A DNA stretch of 64,000 nt, from NCBI RefSeq assembly GCF_009807035.1, contig NZ_WUBI01000003.1, positions 495,657-559,656 on the forward strand. The letters are read 5' to 3'. The translations under genes were made by a program, and so were the position numbers. Shown here piece after piece: positions 54,025 through 63,316 of this stretch. The DNA comes from Paenibacillus dendrobii (GTDB taxonomy: Bacteria; Bacillota; Bacilli; Paenibacillales; Paenibacillaceae). Position 1 is the first letter of the stretch, and each line of letters begins with the position of its first letter. The notes under the pieces are model-generated. The model was not told the DNA's origin. It saw only the letters and a program-made list of their open reading frames with translations, and did no database searches.

Positions 54025-55605
54025 TTATCGGCCCGGAAGCACCATGACGCCCTCGTTCGCGTGATAGCGCTGCGTCGCCTCGCGAATAATTTCGTCTCCT
54101 CCGCGGCTTCGGTATTCCTGAATCACCTTCGGCCAGTTCGAAATTGGCTCCTTGCCGTACATCATCCGTACGATGTGGTCGACGATAAAGGGAGGCGGCT
54201 GATTCGGATTGTTCGGGGCCAGCTCCGGATAGATATTGAAGGCTTCCAGATCCGGGATAAAAACGATATTGCCCCGCCCTTCCCCGGAAAGCGTCGAGTC
54301 GATCGCTTCGAGCACGTCCCCGCCGCCGGGGAGAAGCTTCGTTCTTTCACGGTTGATCGTCAAATCATGACTCAGCCACAGCAACTCTCGAAACCCTTGT
54401 TCGTCCTGCTCCTCTTTCGTTTGCGGAAACCGATAGTTGATGGCGCCGCCGCTCACGGTATAGGTATCGCCGGGAATTCCGAAGGAAAAGAACCGCTCGG
54501 CTTCATCGCTGAGCATCCAGTCGAAAAACCGGATGATCCCGATGGCCTTTTCTTTGGAGACATGTTTATTGATGTAATAGGAATTGATAACCGAGCTGTA
54601 CAGCCCGTAGCCCTTCTTGCCGTCCGGTCCGGCCGGTGACGGGATGATGTCGACCTTCGCTTCCGGAACCGAATCGTTCACTTGAGCCCGGAAATCCAGC
54701 AGACCGGCGGCGTTCGCCGTCCAGATACCGGCTTTGCCGCCGTAAATGTTATGGGTATATTCGCTCGAGCTTACCGTTGCGAAATCTTTCGCGATCAGGC
54801 CCTCATCGAGCATCGTTTTATACACGGAGATGGCCTCCATCATGGGCTTTTCCTCAAAAAACTTCGGCACGACCTCGCCGTTCTTGAGTTCAAACTGGTA
54901 TCCCAGCACGTCGTAAGCCCCAAAAATGACATCGGCGTATTTGAAGTTTTCACGCATTTGGTACGGATTCTCTACGCCCAGCTTTTTGAAGGCGCGCAGC
55001 ACATCCAGGAATTCATCCACCGTCCGCGGAATCGGCAGTCCCGTCTGCTCGAGCAGATCCGTGCGGATATACGTGCCGCGCCGCGAGGGACTGTCCAGCC
55101 AGGCCGGAATGCCGTATATTTTCCCATGATAGCTGGTTTCCTTCCAGGCTTCCTCCGGAATCCGCTCCAGCATGCGCGGCGCATAGGTACGGATCAGATC
55201 ATCCAAGGGCATGAACATGCCCGCTTCAACCGTCCCCGACATCGCCGCCGAGCTTGCCCCGCCCACGGTTTGGATCACGTCCGGAAAATCATCTCCCGTC
55301 AGGAGCACCGGCAGTCGCTTGTCAACATCCTTGAGCGGGATCATCGTTATTTGCATATTCGTATTTGTCAGCGCTTCCATTTTTTTGACCCACTTATCCT
55401 CCCCGATATCGGGCACCTTGGCCGCGTAGGGATTGGAGGCGGTGGACAGTACGATGGAAAAAGACAAAGCCCCCGGGGAAGAGCCGCTGCCGGCTTTTTG
55501 TCCAGGGGAGTGTTCAGAGGTGCCCGGAGATAACGTGATTTCCGGAAAAGAACAGCCAGCGAGAGTCATCAACGTGGCCAACATCAGATAGAACCACTTT
55601 TTCAT
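54025..55605 (-). CDS. Family 1 oligosaccharide-binding lipoprotein, copy 2
   Basis: A 526-residue lipoprotein (lipobox LMTLAGCS, Cys18), alignable along its whole length with the 49235-50797 protein: the same MIPLKDVDKRL, GDDFPDVIQTVGGASSAAMSGTVEAG, SPSRRGTYIRTDLLEQTGL and ISNWPKVIQEY blocks. It differs mainly in the Pro/Gly/Ser-rich linker after the lipobox. GGGGGAGG precedes the ATG. It follows the two permeases and precedes the two-component genes. Confidence 0.92.
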   Translation of the reverse strand: MKKWFYLMLATLMTLAGCSFPEITLSPGTSEHSPGQKAGSGSSPGALSFSIVLSTASNPYAAKVPDIGEDKWVKKMEALTNTNMQITMIPLKDVDKRLPVLLTGDDFPDVIQTVGGASSAAMSGTVEAGMFMPLDDLIRTYAPRMLERIPEEAWKETSYHGKIYGIPAWLDSPSRRGTYIRTDLLEQTGLPIPRTVDEFLDVLRAFKKLGVENPYQMRENFKYADVIFGAYDVLGYQFELKNGEVVPKFFEEKPMMEAISVYKTMLDEGLIAKDFATVSSSEYTHNIYGGKAGIWTANAAGLLDFRAQVNDSVPEAKVDIIPSPAGPDGKKGYGLYSSVINSYYINKHVSKEKAIGIIRFFDWMLSDEAERFFSFGIPGDTYTVSGGAINYRFPQTKEEQDEQGFRELLWLSHDLTINRERTKLLPGGGDVLEAIDSTLSGEGRGNIVFIPDLEAFNIYPELAPNNPNQPPPFIVDHIVRMMYGKEPISNWPKVIQEYRSRGGDEIIREATQRYHANEGVMVLPGR

Positions 55606-55700
55606 TGCCTCCCCCTCTTTCTCGTCCTGCCTGTGACTTTTCGGACGTGATGGGCGCTATTCGATTTGGAACACCTCTATATTACCATATTTCGTCCATA

Positions 55701-55714
55701 TGAAAACGAATTCA
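55701..55714. promoter_or_regulatory. Cre-like site upstream of binding-protein copy 2
   Basis: TGAAAACGAATTCA has one mismatch to the cre consensus TGWAANCGNTNWCA, about 95 nt upstream of the start. It suggests carbon catabolite repression. Confidence 0.5.
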
Positions 55715-55751
55715 AAATGGGGTTCATAAGTCTTATTCTTAAAGCCAGCTT

Positions 55752-56615
55752 CTAGGTCTTGATCGAGCCTACCAGCATCCCTTTGATGAAATATTTCTGC
55801 AAGAACGGATACACGATAATGATCGGCAAGACTGAGACGATGATAACGGCCATCTGCACGCCCGCCGGGGACACTTCATTTACCCCGTCCAGCAGGCTTT
55901 CCGCCTGACCAAGATCGTTGCTGAGCACGATCTCCCGCAGCCGGAGCTGGAGCGGATACAAAGCCCGGTTGTTGATAAAATACAGTGCCGTGGAATACGA
56001 ATTCCAGTGGGATACGGCGTAAAAGAGCCCCATGGTCGCCATGACCGGCTTGGACAACGGCAGGATGACGCTCCACATCGTGCGCATTTCACCTGCTCCG
56101 TCAATCCGCGCGCTGTCGATCAGTTCTGGCGGAAGCGCGACGAAGAACGATCGCATGATGAACAGGTTATATGCGCTGATGGCTGACGGAATGACGAGCG
56201 CCCATAGCGTATTCAGCATGTGCAGGTTTTTGATGACCAGGTAGTTCGGGATCAGCGGCGCCTGAAAAATCATCGTGATGAGGATGAAGATCAGGACGAC
56301 CTTGCGCATGGAATACTCCGGACGGGACAGCGGGTAGGCCAGCGATGCCGTCATGATCAGGTTGATCGCCGTACCCCCGACAGTAATGATGACGCTGACC
56401 AGAAATGCCCGCCAGATCGAAGTATCCGCCAAGATTACTTTATAGTTCACGAGGGTCCAGTCCACCGGAATCACCTTGACGAGACCGGCGTTGATCGCTT
56501 TGCTGCTGCTAAACGATTTGGCAAGCACGTGGAGCAGCGGAAATACCATGATGCAGCCGACAAGCGTCAGAAAAACCGTATTGCACCAGTCAAACCATCG
56601 TCCTTTGATGTTCAT
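55752..56615 (-). CDS. CUT1 sugar ABC permease, YtcP/LplC-like
   Basis: A 287-residue permease with six helices. The ATPase-contact EAA loop reads LIDSARIDGAGEMRTMWSVI, and the C-terminus ends KYFIKGMLVGSIKT, as usual in this family. AAAGGAG precedes the ATG. It lies 18 nt after the partner permease. No ATPase gene is near, so a shared MsmX-type ATPase encoded elsewhere is expected. Confidence 0.93.
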   Translation of the reverse strand: MNIKGRWFDWCNTVFLTLVGCIMVFPLLHVLAKSFSSSKAINAGLVKVIPVDWTLVNYKVILADTSIWRAFLVSVIITVGGTAINLIMTASLAYPLSRPEYSMRKVVLIFILITMIFQAPLIPNYLVIKNLHMLNTLWALVIPSAISAYNLFIMRSFFVALPPELIDSARIDGAGEMRTMWSVILPLSKPVMATMGLFYAVSHWNSYSTALYFINNRALYPLQLRLREIVLSNDLGQAESLLDGVNEVSPAGVQMAVIIVSVLPIIIVYPFLQKYFIKGMLVGSIKT

Positions 56616-56633
56616 TTCGACTTGCTCCTTTCT

Positions 56634-57593
56634 CTAGTAAAGTCCCTCTCCGCTTGTCTTCTTGCTCAGGGTGTTGCCGATCATGATGAGCATCAAACCG
56701 ACAATGGATTTAAACAGGCCGATGGCGGTGGTGTAGCTGTACTGCTGGTCGATAAGTCCAACCCGATAAATATACGTATCAAGGATGTCGCCTTTATGTT
56801 CGTTCAGCGAGTTGACGAATACGAATACCCGTTCAAAGCCGAAGTCCAGGAAGTTGCCGATATGCAGCAGGAACATGATCGTAATCGTTGGTAAGATGGC
56901 TGGAATGGTGATGGACAAGGTCTGTTTCCATCGGTTGGCGCCGTCCATGCGGGCCGCTTCGTAAAGCTCCGGATTGACGCTCGCGAGCGCAGCCAGATAA
57001 ATGATCGTGCCCCAGCCGCTGTCTTTCCAGATGCCTGTACCGACCAAAATGCTTCGGATATAGGAATCTTCGCCGAGGAAATAAATGGACTTGATGCCAA
57101 CCGCGTTCAGCATCTGATTCACGATCCCTGTCGTCGGCGACAGAATGCCGATCATGATACCGCCGATAATGACCCAGGAAAGGAAATGGGGCAAATAAAC
57201 GATGGTTTGCAGTATCCGTTTGTAGAGCACTTTCCTCAGCTCATTGAGCAGCAGCGCCAGGATGATCGGCACCGGAAAAGCAATGAGTATATCATACAAG
57301 CCGATCAGCACCGTGTTTTCCAGAATCCTCAAGAATTCCGTATAGGTAAACATCCGCTTGAACTGGTCCAATCCTACCCAAGGACTGCCTGTGAAGCCTT
57401 TGAAAATGTTGTAGTCCTGGAAGGCCATGACTGAGCCCATGAGGGGCAAATATTTGAAAATAATAAAATAGAGAATGCCTGGGATCGTAATGAAATAGAG
57501 CGCTTTGTACTTGCGGAAATTACTCCTTTGCTTGCCGAGAGGCTTGCGGGCCTTCATGCTTTTCTGGCTGACTGTGGGCGCCTGTCCTGACAT
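56634..57593 (-). CDS. CUT1 sugar ABC permease, LplB-like
   Basis: A 319-residue permease with six helices: KYKALYFITIPGILYFIIFKYLPLMG at the start, EAA loop YEAARMDGANRWKQTLSITIP, and DTYIYRVGLIDQQYSYTTAIGLFKS near the end. Two ATGs (57599, 57593) are possible; AAGGAG at 57602-57607 favours 57593. First gene of its transcript, with a cre-like site upstream. Confidence 0.93.
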   Translation of the reverse strand: MSGQAPTVSQKSMKARKPLGKQRSNFRKYKALYFITIPGILYFIIFKYLPLMGSVMAFQDYNIFKGFTGSPWVGLDQFKRMFTYTEFLRILENTVLIGLYDILIAFPVPIILALLLNELRKVLYKRILQTIVYLPHFLSWVIIGGIMIGILSPTTGIVNQMLNAVGIKSIYFLGEDSYIRSILVGTGIWKDSGWGTIIYLAALASVNPELYEAARMDGANRWKQTLSITIPAILPTITIMFLLHIGNFLDFGFERVFVFVNSLNEHKGDILDTYIYRVGLIDQQYSYTTAIGLFKSIVGLMLIMIGNTLSKKTSGEGLY

Positions 57594-57674
57594 CGTCATC
57601 GCTCCTTCTGCTTATGAACCGGAATGCGCGGCGCTTGTCGTTTGCGGCCGGTTCAGTTTCACGTTTATTGAAAA

Positions 57675-57688
57675 AGAAAGCGTTATCT
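57675..57688. promoter_or_regulatory. Cre-like site upstream of the permease genes
   Basis: AGAAAGCGTTATCT keeps the central core GAAAGCGTTATC of a cre and differs at both ends. It lies about 80 nt upstream of the LplB-like permease. Confidence 0.45.
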
Positions 57689-57810
57689 CAAATATTCGAA
57701 TGCTGCTCCAAGACACTCCGCTTTCGTATTTATCTTACCGCTGCCTCATAACCCGCCGAAATGGGGATTTGTCGACTGAACCTGTGTTTTATTACGATCG
57801 GTTACTCTCT

Positions 57811-60303
57811 TCACCGCTTCCGGAAATCCTCGTTGTTTATTGTGAGGCTGGTTCCCTGAATCACTGAAACCCGGTAACGGTATCCGTGATTGTTCGGTTT
57901 CACATGAGTTACGTTTTCTTTCTCAGGCAAGGACATAAGACCAACAGCATTCAGCGGCACCGGCGACCAAATCTGGCAGTCTCCGGTTTGCCGCGGATGG
58001 ATCGTCACTTTGGACAGCGCTCCTTCCCGCCAGCTTATATCTACGGTATATCCGCCCCGTGCCCGCAAGCCCCGGACTTCGCCAGATGGCCACTGCGGCG
58101 GAAGCGCTGGCAGCAGCCTCAGTTCGCCGGTATGCGACTGCAGCAGCATCTCCGCCACACCGGCCGCGCCGCCGAAATTGCCGTCGATCTGGAATGGCGG
58201 ATGACAATCCAGCATATTCGGATAGGTGGACTGCGACAGCAGCTTCGCCAGATGGCCGTGCGCTTCACCGCCCATCAGCAGCCGGGTATAGAAATTCATG
58301 ATCCAAGCGCGGCTCCAACCGGTGTGCCCGCCTCCGGAGGCAAGCCTGCGCGCAAGAGTCGCTCTCGCGGCTTCCGCCAGCTCCGGGGTGTCGAAGGCAT
58401 CGATGAGCCGACCCGGATGCAGGGCGAACAGCTGTGAAATGTGGCGGTGTCCCGGATCGGCTTCCTCATGGTCAGTCTGCCACTCCATGATCTGGCCGTG
58501 GCGGCCGATTTGCGGCTTCGGAATGCGGCGTACGGCTTGCTCGAGCTCAGCGATGAGGCCGGCTTCAGAGCCCGCGCCGATTACCTTCGCGGCGTCCAGG
58601 CAGGCATCGAACAGGGTCAATGCGATCTGAGCATCCATGGAGGGCCCCATGCACAGGCTGCCGCTGCTGCCGTCCGGAAGCACAAACTTGTTCTCCGGCG
58701 ACACCGAAGGGCCGGTCACAAGCTCTCCGTTCTCACCCTGCGTCATATAGTCGAGAAGAAAGACGGCGGCCTCTTTCATTACCGGGAAGGCCCGGCTTTT
58801 CAGGAATTCCGCATCCAGTCCGTAACGGTAATGCTCCCACAGATGGAGACTGAGCCACGCCGCTCCCATGGGCCATACGGTGCAGGTCATGAGAATGCCC
58901 TCCGGTCGGGTCTCCGCCCACAGGTTCGTATTGTGATGAGCCACGAATCCCCGGCACCCGTACATTTCCTGCGCCGTGACGCGCCCGTTCGGTACCATTC
59001 GCTCGATCAGGTCGAAGAGTGGTTCATGACATTCTTCAAGACCAAGCGGTTCCGCCGGCCAATAGTTCATCTGCGTATTGATGTTGATCGTATATTTCGA
59101 TTCCCACGGTGGTGTAAAGTTATGGTTCCAGATCCCCTGCAGGTTGGCCGCAAGCGTGCCCGGCCGTGAACAGGAGAGCAGCAGGTAGCGTCCATACTGG
59201 ACGTAGAGGGCCATTAAACCGGGGTCGCCGGGTATCTCTTGTCCGGCCAAGCCCGAATCCCGTACCGTTTCCTTCAGCCGGTGCAGCCGCTGGTCGGTCG
59301 GCAGCTCCTCGAAGGGGTCCCCTTCCGGCGTAAGCGTCAGTTCAAAACGGTCGAATCTTTGCCGGTACTCTTTCACATGACGTTTGAACAGCTCGTCATA
59401 GGGGGTGGAAGCGGCCCGTTCAAGCTGGATCAAGCAGGCCTCCTCCGGGTTCTTCTCCCGGAACGAAGTCTGCGCAGCAAGCAGAATCGTCACCGCATCC
59501 GCTCCCTCCACGGACAGGAAATCCCCGATCATTCGTACGGTGCCGCCTTCCGGGACGGCACGGAAAGCGGCGCTGAAGCGGATACCATCTGCGCCGCATT
59601 CGCCGCCCATGATGATGGTGCCGTCCGGACCCGGCCAGCAGCCGCTGTCAAAGGGACGGCGCATGAGATTGGCCGCGAAGGTCAGGGCTCCGGAACGGTC
59701 CGCCGTCAGCCGCACGACCAGAACACCGTCCGGCTCGCTGACGAAGTACTGCCTGCGGTAGTTCACACCCTGCGCATGATACGTGACGTTCACGACGGCG
59801 CGCTCCAGATCGAGCTCCCGCTCGTAGTCTTCCACCGGGGAGGCATCCATAAGCGGCTTCAGCATCAGATCGCCAAGCGGATGATAGGGCTGCTCATATT
59901 TGGGCGAAGCTGTGAGCGCCATCCGGGCCAGATGCTCCGCTTCCGCCTGCCTGCCCTCGCGCAGCAAGCTCCGGATTTCATCCAGATAAGGCCCTGCTTC
60001 GGGATTAGCCGCTCTGGCGGGACCGCCGTACCAGAGCGAATCCTCATTCAACCGGATCGTTTCGAGCCCAAGCGAACCGTAGACCATTGCACCGAGACGT
60101 CCGTTTCCGATGGGAAGTGCCTCCTCCCACGCTGCTGCCGGGGCGTTATACCACAGTCGCAGCGGGCGTCCATGACTGGCCGCTCCGCGTATAACTGGTT
60201 TTCCGTTATCTAAATAATCCCCATCCTGATTCCAATACGGATGCTCTTGATTCGCTCCTTGCTCCGGCGCTTTATTGGATCCGCCGATTGCTTGCTGCTT
60301 CAT
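57811..60303 (-). CDS. Alpha-L-fucosidase/galactosidase, GH95
   Basis: An 830-residue GH95 enzyme with intact active-site motifs: EEALPIGNGRLGAMVYGS in the N-terminal sandwich, NINTQMNYWPAEPLG with the two Asn residues that position the water, GPSVSPENKF with the catalytic-acid Glu, HRHISQLFALHPG, and HPPFQIDGNFGGAAGVAEMLLQS with the conserved Asp. Family members are typically alpha-1,2-L-fucosidases; alpha-L-galactosidases are also known. No signal peptide. AAAGGGGAG lies upstream of the ATG. It lies 51 nt after the Gfo/Idh/MocA-cupin gene. Confidence 0.93.
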   Translation of the reverse strand: MKQQAIGGSNKAPEQGANQEHPYWNQDGDYLDNGKPVIRGAASHGRPLRLWYNAPAAAWEEALPIGNGRLGAMVYGSLGLETIRLNEDSLWYGGPARAANPEAGPYLDEIRSLLREGRQAEAEHLARMALTASPKYEQPYHPLGDLMLKPLMDASPVEDYERELDLERAVVNVTYHAQGVNYRRQYFVSEPDGVLVVRLTADRSGALTFAANLMRRPFDSGCWPGPDGTIIMGGECGADGIRFSAAFRAVPEGGTVRMIGDFLSVEGADAVTILLAAQTSFREKNPEEACLIQLERAASTPYDELFKRHVKEYRQRFDRFELTLTPEGDPFEELPTDQRLHRLKETVRDSGLAGQEIPGDPGLMALYVQYGRYLLLSCSRPGTLAANLQGIWNHNFTPPWESKYTININTQMNYWPAEPLGLEECHEPLFDLIERMVPNGRVTAQEMYGCRGFVAHHNTNLWAETRPEGILMTCTVWPMGAAWLSLHLWEHYRYGLDAEFLKSRAFPVMKEAAVFLLDYMTQGENGELVTGPSVSPENKFVLPDGSSGSLCMGPSMDAQIALTLFDACLDAAKVIGAGSEAGLIAELEQAVRRIPKPQIGRHGQIMEWQTDHEEADPGHRHISQLFALHPGRLIDAFDTPELAEAARATLARRLASGGGHTGWSRAWIMNFYTRLLMGGEAHGHLAKLLSQSTYPNMLDCHPPFQIDGNFGGAAGVAEMLLQSHTGELRLLPALPPQWPSGEVRGLRARGGYTVDISWREGALSKVTIHPRQTGDCQIWSPVPLNAVGLMSLPEKENVTHVKPNNHGYRYRVSVIQGTSLTINNEDFRKR

Positions 60304-60354
60304 CCCGCCAATCTCCCCTTTCCTTGCCGTTGCTGCAGCTTTTTATGACTAAAT

Positions 60355-61644
60355 TCAAACCTTATCCACTTCAAACACGATGGCCTTGATCGGCTCGTTG
60401 CCGTCATTGACAAGACCGTGTTTCCACCAAGGTTTGTTTACGATCACGTCTCCAGGGCCCACCCGCGTTTCTTTCCCGTTAATCGTCATCAGTCCGGTAC
60501 CCTCCAGGATGATATACACCTCTTCGTCTTCACGATGCCCGTGGTAGCCAATCGAGGTCCCCGGAGGCAGCACCGAATAATACAAAAATTTGAGCGGCGT
60601 CTCGAAATCCGCATTGCTGTACAGCCGCGCGCTGTCGACCAGTCCTTGACCCCCGTGGCTTGAGGAAGGCTTCAGCTCGGCCCGCAGGAAATTGCGGATA
60701 TCCGCCGGTCCATAGCCCCAGCTGGCGGAGGTATCCACCTGCTGCCCCTGCTTTAGCGATAAGCGCGTGTAATGGGCGAGCGCCTGATTCTTGAGATACT
60801 CCTTCGCATCCGTTTCCCCGCGCCGCTTTTCTTCCAGAGAGCTCATGAACTCCTGGACCGGCGTCCGGACCGTCACGTCGCTGAAATCACTCCAGCGCTG
60901 CACGCCGGCCGGCGTCGTCAGCTCAATCTCCCCGTCCTTAAAGGTCAGGCTGCCTTGATCGCCTTCAATCCGCCAATTGCCCGGCCACTGGGTTTCATGC
61001 CCCACGCTGTGCAGCGAACAGCGAAAGGAGGCCTGAATGCCTGCCTGCAGATCCATCACGATATGGAACACATGGCGCTTAACGGCAAACAGTTTGCCGA
61101 TTTCACGTCCCGACAAATGGCGCACCAGGTCAAAATGATGAATAATCACTTCCTCGAGCTCATCGTTCGGCTCCAGCGTCACCCGCTGGCGTTTGCGGAA
61201 AAATTCGCATTCCAACGTCTGCAGCGTGCCGACCGCGCCTTCGTCGATCAGCTGCTTCAGCTTGCGCAGCGGCGCGAACGTACGGTAATTTTCCGCGATC
61301 ATAAACGGAATCCGCTCCTCCTCGGCCCTCTTCACAATCTCCACAGCCTTCTCATAACTCTCCGCTATCGGCTTCTCGCATAGTACCGGAAGCTTATAAT
61401 CAAAGGCCAAGTGATTGATATTCGTATGCGCATGACGCGGCGTCACATTGATCACGAAGTCGGGCGCCTCCCGCTCGATCGCTTCCCTCGCATCTGTGTA
61501 AAAAGGAATGCCGTCCTCCCGAATCTGCTCACCCCGGCTCCCATCCGTATCGGAAACGGCAAGCTCCAAATCCCCGTTCAAGCTCCGCAGTCTGCGGTAC
61601 CAGCCGCTACCGGCCTCACCAAGTCCAACTAAAAGCGCTTTCAT
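60355..61644 (-). CDS. Gfo/Idh/MocA-type oxidoreductase fused to a cupin
   Basis: A 429-residue fusion. Residues 1-300: a Rossmann start KALLVGLGEAGSGW, NVTPRHAH, and the conserved VLCEKPIAESYEKA with the catalytic-region Lys, then the alpha/beta domain. Residues ~320-429 are a cupin barrel: SIGYHGHREDEEVYIILEG (His-x-His...Glu metal ligands), GPGDVIVN, and WWKHGLVN (fourth ligand). The oxidoreductase part normally oxidises or epimerises sugars with NAD(P). AGGAGG sets the ATG at 61644. It is followed by the GH95 gene, so it may act on fucose or its acid. Confidence 0.85.
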   Translation of the reverse strand: MKALLVGLGEAGSGWYRRLRSLNGDLELAVSDTDGSRGEQIREDGIPFYTDAREAIEREAPDFVINVTPRHAHTNINHLAFDYKLPVLCEKPIAESYEKAVEIVKRAEEERIPFMIAENYRTFAPLRKLKQLIDEGAVGTLQTLECEFFRKRQRVTLEPNDELEEVIIHHFDLVRHLSGREIGKLFAVKRHVFHIVMDLQAGIQASFRCSLHSVGHETQWPGNWRIEGDQGSLTFKDGEIELTTPAGVQRWSDFSDVTVRTPVQEFMSSLEEKRRGETDAKEYLKNQALAHYTRLSLKQGQQVDTSASWGYGPADIRNFLRAELKPSSSHGGQGLVDSARLYSNADFETPLKFLYYSVLPPGTSIGYHGHREDEEVYIILEGTGLMTINGKETRVGPGDVIVNKPWWKHGLVNDGNEPIKAIVFEVDKV

Positions 61645-61783
61645 ATAATTGACCTCCTGTCCCATACCGTAATTTATGCTTTCTTCCATGCTACTACCGG
61701 ACGGTCAGTACCTCCATTGCATAGGTTGCGCTCGCTTGTGTTTTTTTACGGTACCGCATGAAATTGCCTATGAAAACGCAAAA

Positions 61784-61807
61784 AAGCCCGGCCTCATGGC
61801 CGGGCTT
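61784..61807 (-). terminator. Terminator of the GH4 gene
   Basis: AAGCCCGGCC and GGCCGGGCTT form a perfect 10-bp stem with a 4-nt loop, followed on the minus strand by six T. Confidence 0.93.
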
Positions 61808-61871
61808 CACTTATAGCTCTAGCTAAAAAAGTTGCTTCATCCTATGACAGCGTTCGCGGTCATTCGTTGCC

Positions 61872-63170
61872 TTATTTAAACGCGGGCAGCCAGCTGCCAT
61901 GCGCTTCGATCAGATCGTCGCACAGCGCCACGATATCATCCAGGGACAGCTCTGCAGCCGTATGCGGATCGAGCATAGCAGCATGATAGATATGTTCCTT
62001 TTTGCCGGTCACGGCAGCCTCGATAGTCAGCAGCTGCGTATTGATGTTCGTGCGGTTCAGCGCGGCCAGCTGCGGCGGCAGATCGCCCACGAACGTCGGC
62101 GAAATGCCGGAGCGGTCTACAAGACACGGCACCTCGACGCAGGCTTCCTTCGGCAGATTCGTGATCAGCCCGGTGTTCATGACGTTGCCGCCGATCTTGA
62201 ACGGTACATTCGTCTCCATAGCTTCCATAATGTAAGATGCATACTCCTTGGAACGCGTGTGTTCGATATTCTCGCTGGCAAAGATCTTCTCGCGCATTTC
62301 CTTCCAACCGTTGATCTGGTTGACGCAGCGGCGAGGATATTCGTCGAGCGGGATGTTGTATCTTTCGATCAGCTCCGGATAGCTTTTCTTGATAAAGTAC
62401 GGGTGGTATTCGGCATTGTGCTCGGAGGATTCCGTCACGTAATACCCGAAGCGGAGCATCAATTCGAAGCGGACCATGTCATGGTGCTTCTCTTTCTGCT
62501 TCTCGGCGGCGCGGCGTTTGATTTCCGGGTACAGGTCCACCCCGTCTTTTTTCACTTCAAGCAGCCAGGCCATATGGTTAATACCCGCAATTTTCGATTC
62601 CACGCCCGTCTGGTCCATATCCAGCGCCTTGAACAGCTCGGATACGCAGTGCTGCACGCTGTGGCAGAGACCAACGGTTCGGATGCCGCCCACCGTATTC
62701 ATCACATTGGTGAGTACCGCCATCGGGTTGGTATAGTTAAGGAACTGCGCGTCGGGACATACCTCCTGCATGTCTCTTGCAAAATCGAGCATCACCGGAA
62801 TCGTGCGCAGGTTGCGGAAAATACCGCCAATCCCGAGCGTGTCGGCAATCGTCTGGCGCAGGCCGTATTTCTTCGGAATTTCGAAATCGGTGATGGTGCA
62901 TGGATCATATCCGCCCACCTGAATGGCATTAATGACGTACTTGGCGCCCTTCAGCGCGGCCTTGCGGTCGCTGTAGGCCTTGATGACGCAGGTGCTGCCC
63001 AGCGTGTTTTTGATGCTGTTCAAGAGCCGCTCGGAATCTTGCAGGCGCTCCGGATCGATATCAAACAAGGCGAGCTCAAAGCCTTGCAGCGCAGGCGTCG
63101 ACATGACGTCGCCGAGCACATTTTTAACAAAAACGGTACTTCCCGCACCGATAAACGTAATTTTAGACAT
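61872..63170 (-). CDS. GH4 NAD- and metal-dependent glycosidase, MelA-like
   Basis: A 432-residue GH4 enzyme. The Rossmann motif ITFIGAGSTVFVKNVLGD, the NAIQVGGY loop, LNYTNPMAVLTN, the Cys/His metal site in GLCHSVQH, and GINHMAW are all present; they match the alpha-galactosidase/alpha-glucosidase branch. The family cleaves by redox at C3 with NAD and divalent metal. GGGAGG precedes the ATG at 63170; an in-frame upstream extension is rejected. It has its own terminator and is divergent from an AraC regulator, its likely activator. Confidence 0.92.
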   Translation of the reverse strand: MSKITFIGAGSTVFVKNVLGDVMSTPALQGFELALFDIDPERLQDSERLLNSIKNTLGSTCVIKAYSDRKAALKGAKYVINAIQVGGYDPCTITDFEIPKKYGLRQTIADTLGIGGIFRNLRTIPVMLDFARDMQEVCPDAQFLNYTNPMAVLTNVMNTVGGIRTVGLCHSVQHCVSELFKALDMDQTGVESKIAGINHMAWLLEVKKDGVDLYPEIKRRAAEKQKEKHHDMVRFELMLRFGYYVTESSEHNAEYHPYFIKKSYPELIERYNIPLDEYPRRCVNQINGWKEMREKIFASENIEHTRSKEYASYIMEAMETNVPFKIGGNVMNTGLITNLPKEACVEVPCLVDRSGISPTFVGDLPPQLAALNRTNINTQLLTIEAAVTGKKEHIYHAAMLDPHTAAELSLDDIVALCDDLIEAHGSWLPAFK

Positions 63171-63316
63171 AACGGATAGCCTCCCATTCGCTTTCGCTTT
63201 CATTTGCTTCTAACTATACCTTCCGAGCAGGTGGCGGAACATGGAGCAACCCCAGCAATACATGTCATAATCCCATATCCGTATCCGCTTTCAACTGGAA
63301 TGAACAACGTTTTACT

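Noticed and set aside
61899..63179. Plus-strand frame of 426 codons antisense to almost the whole GH4 gene
   Set aside because: It mirrors the codon pattern of the GH4 gene, has no ribosome site and no recognisable domain, while GH4 is certain. The same holds for the long antisense frames at 35627-36730, 40073-40984, 44587-45597, 52999-53958 and 59239-60213.
63182..63200. TGAAAGCGAAAGCGA upstream of GH4 as a cre site
   Set aside because: Three or more mismatches and no dyad symmetry.
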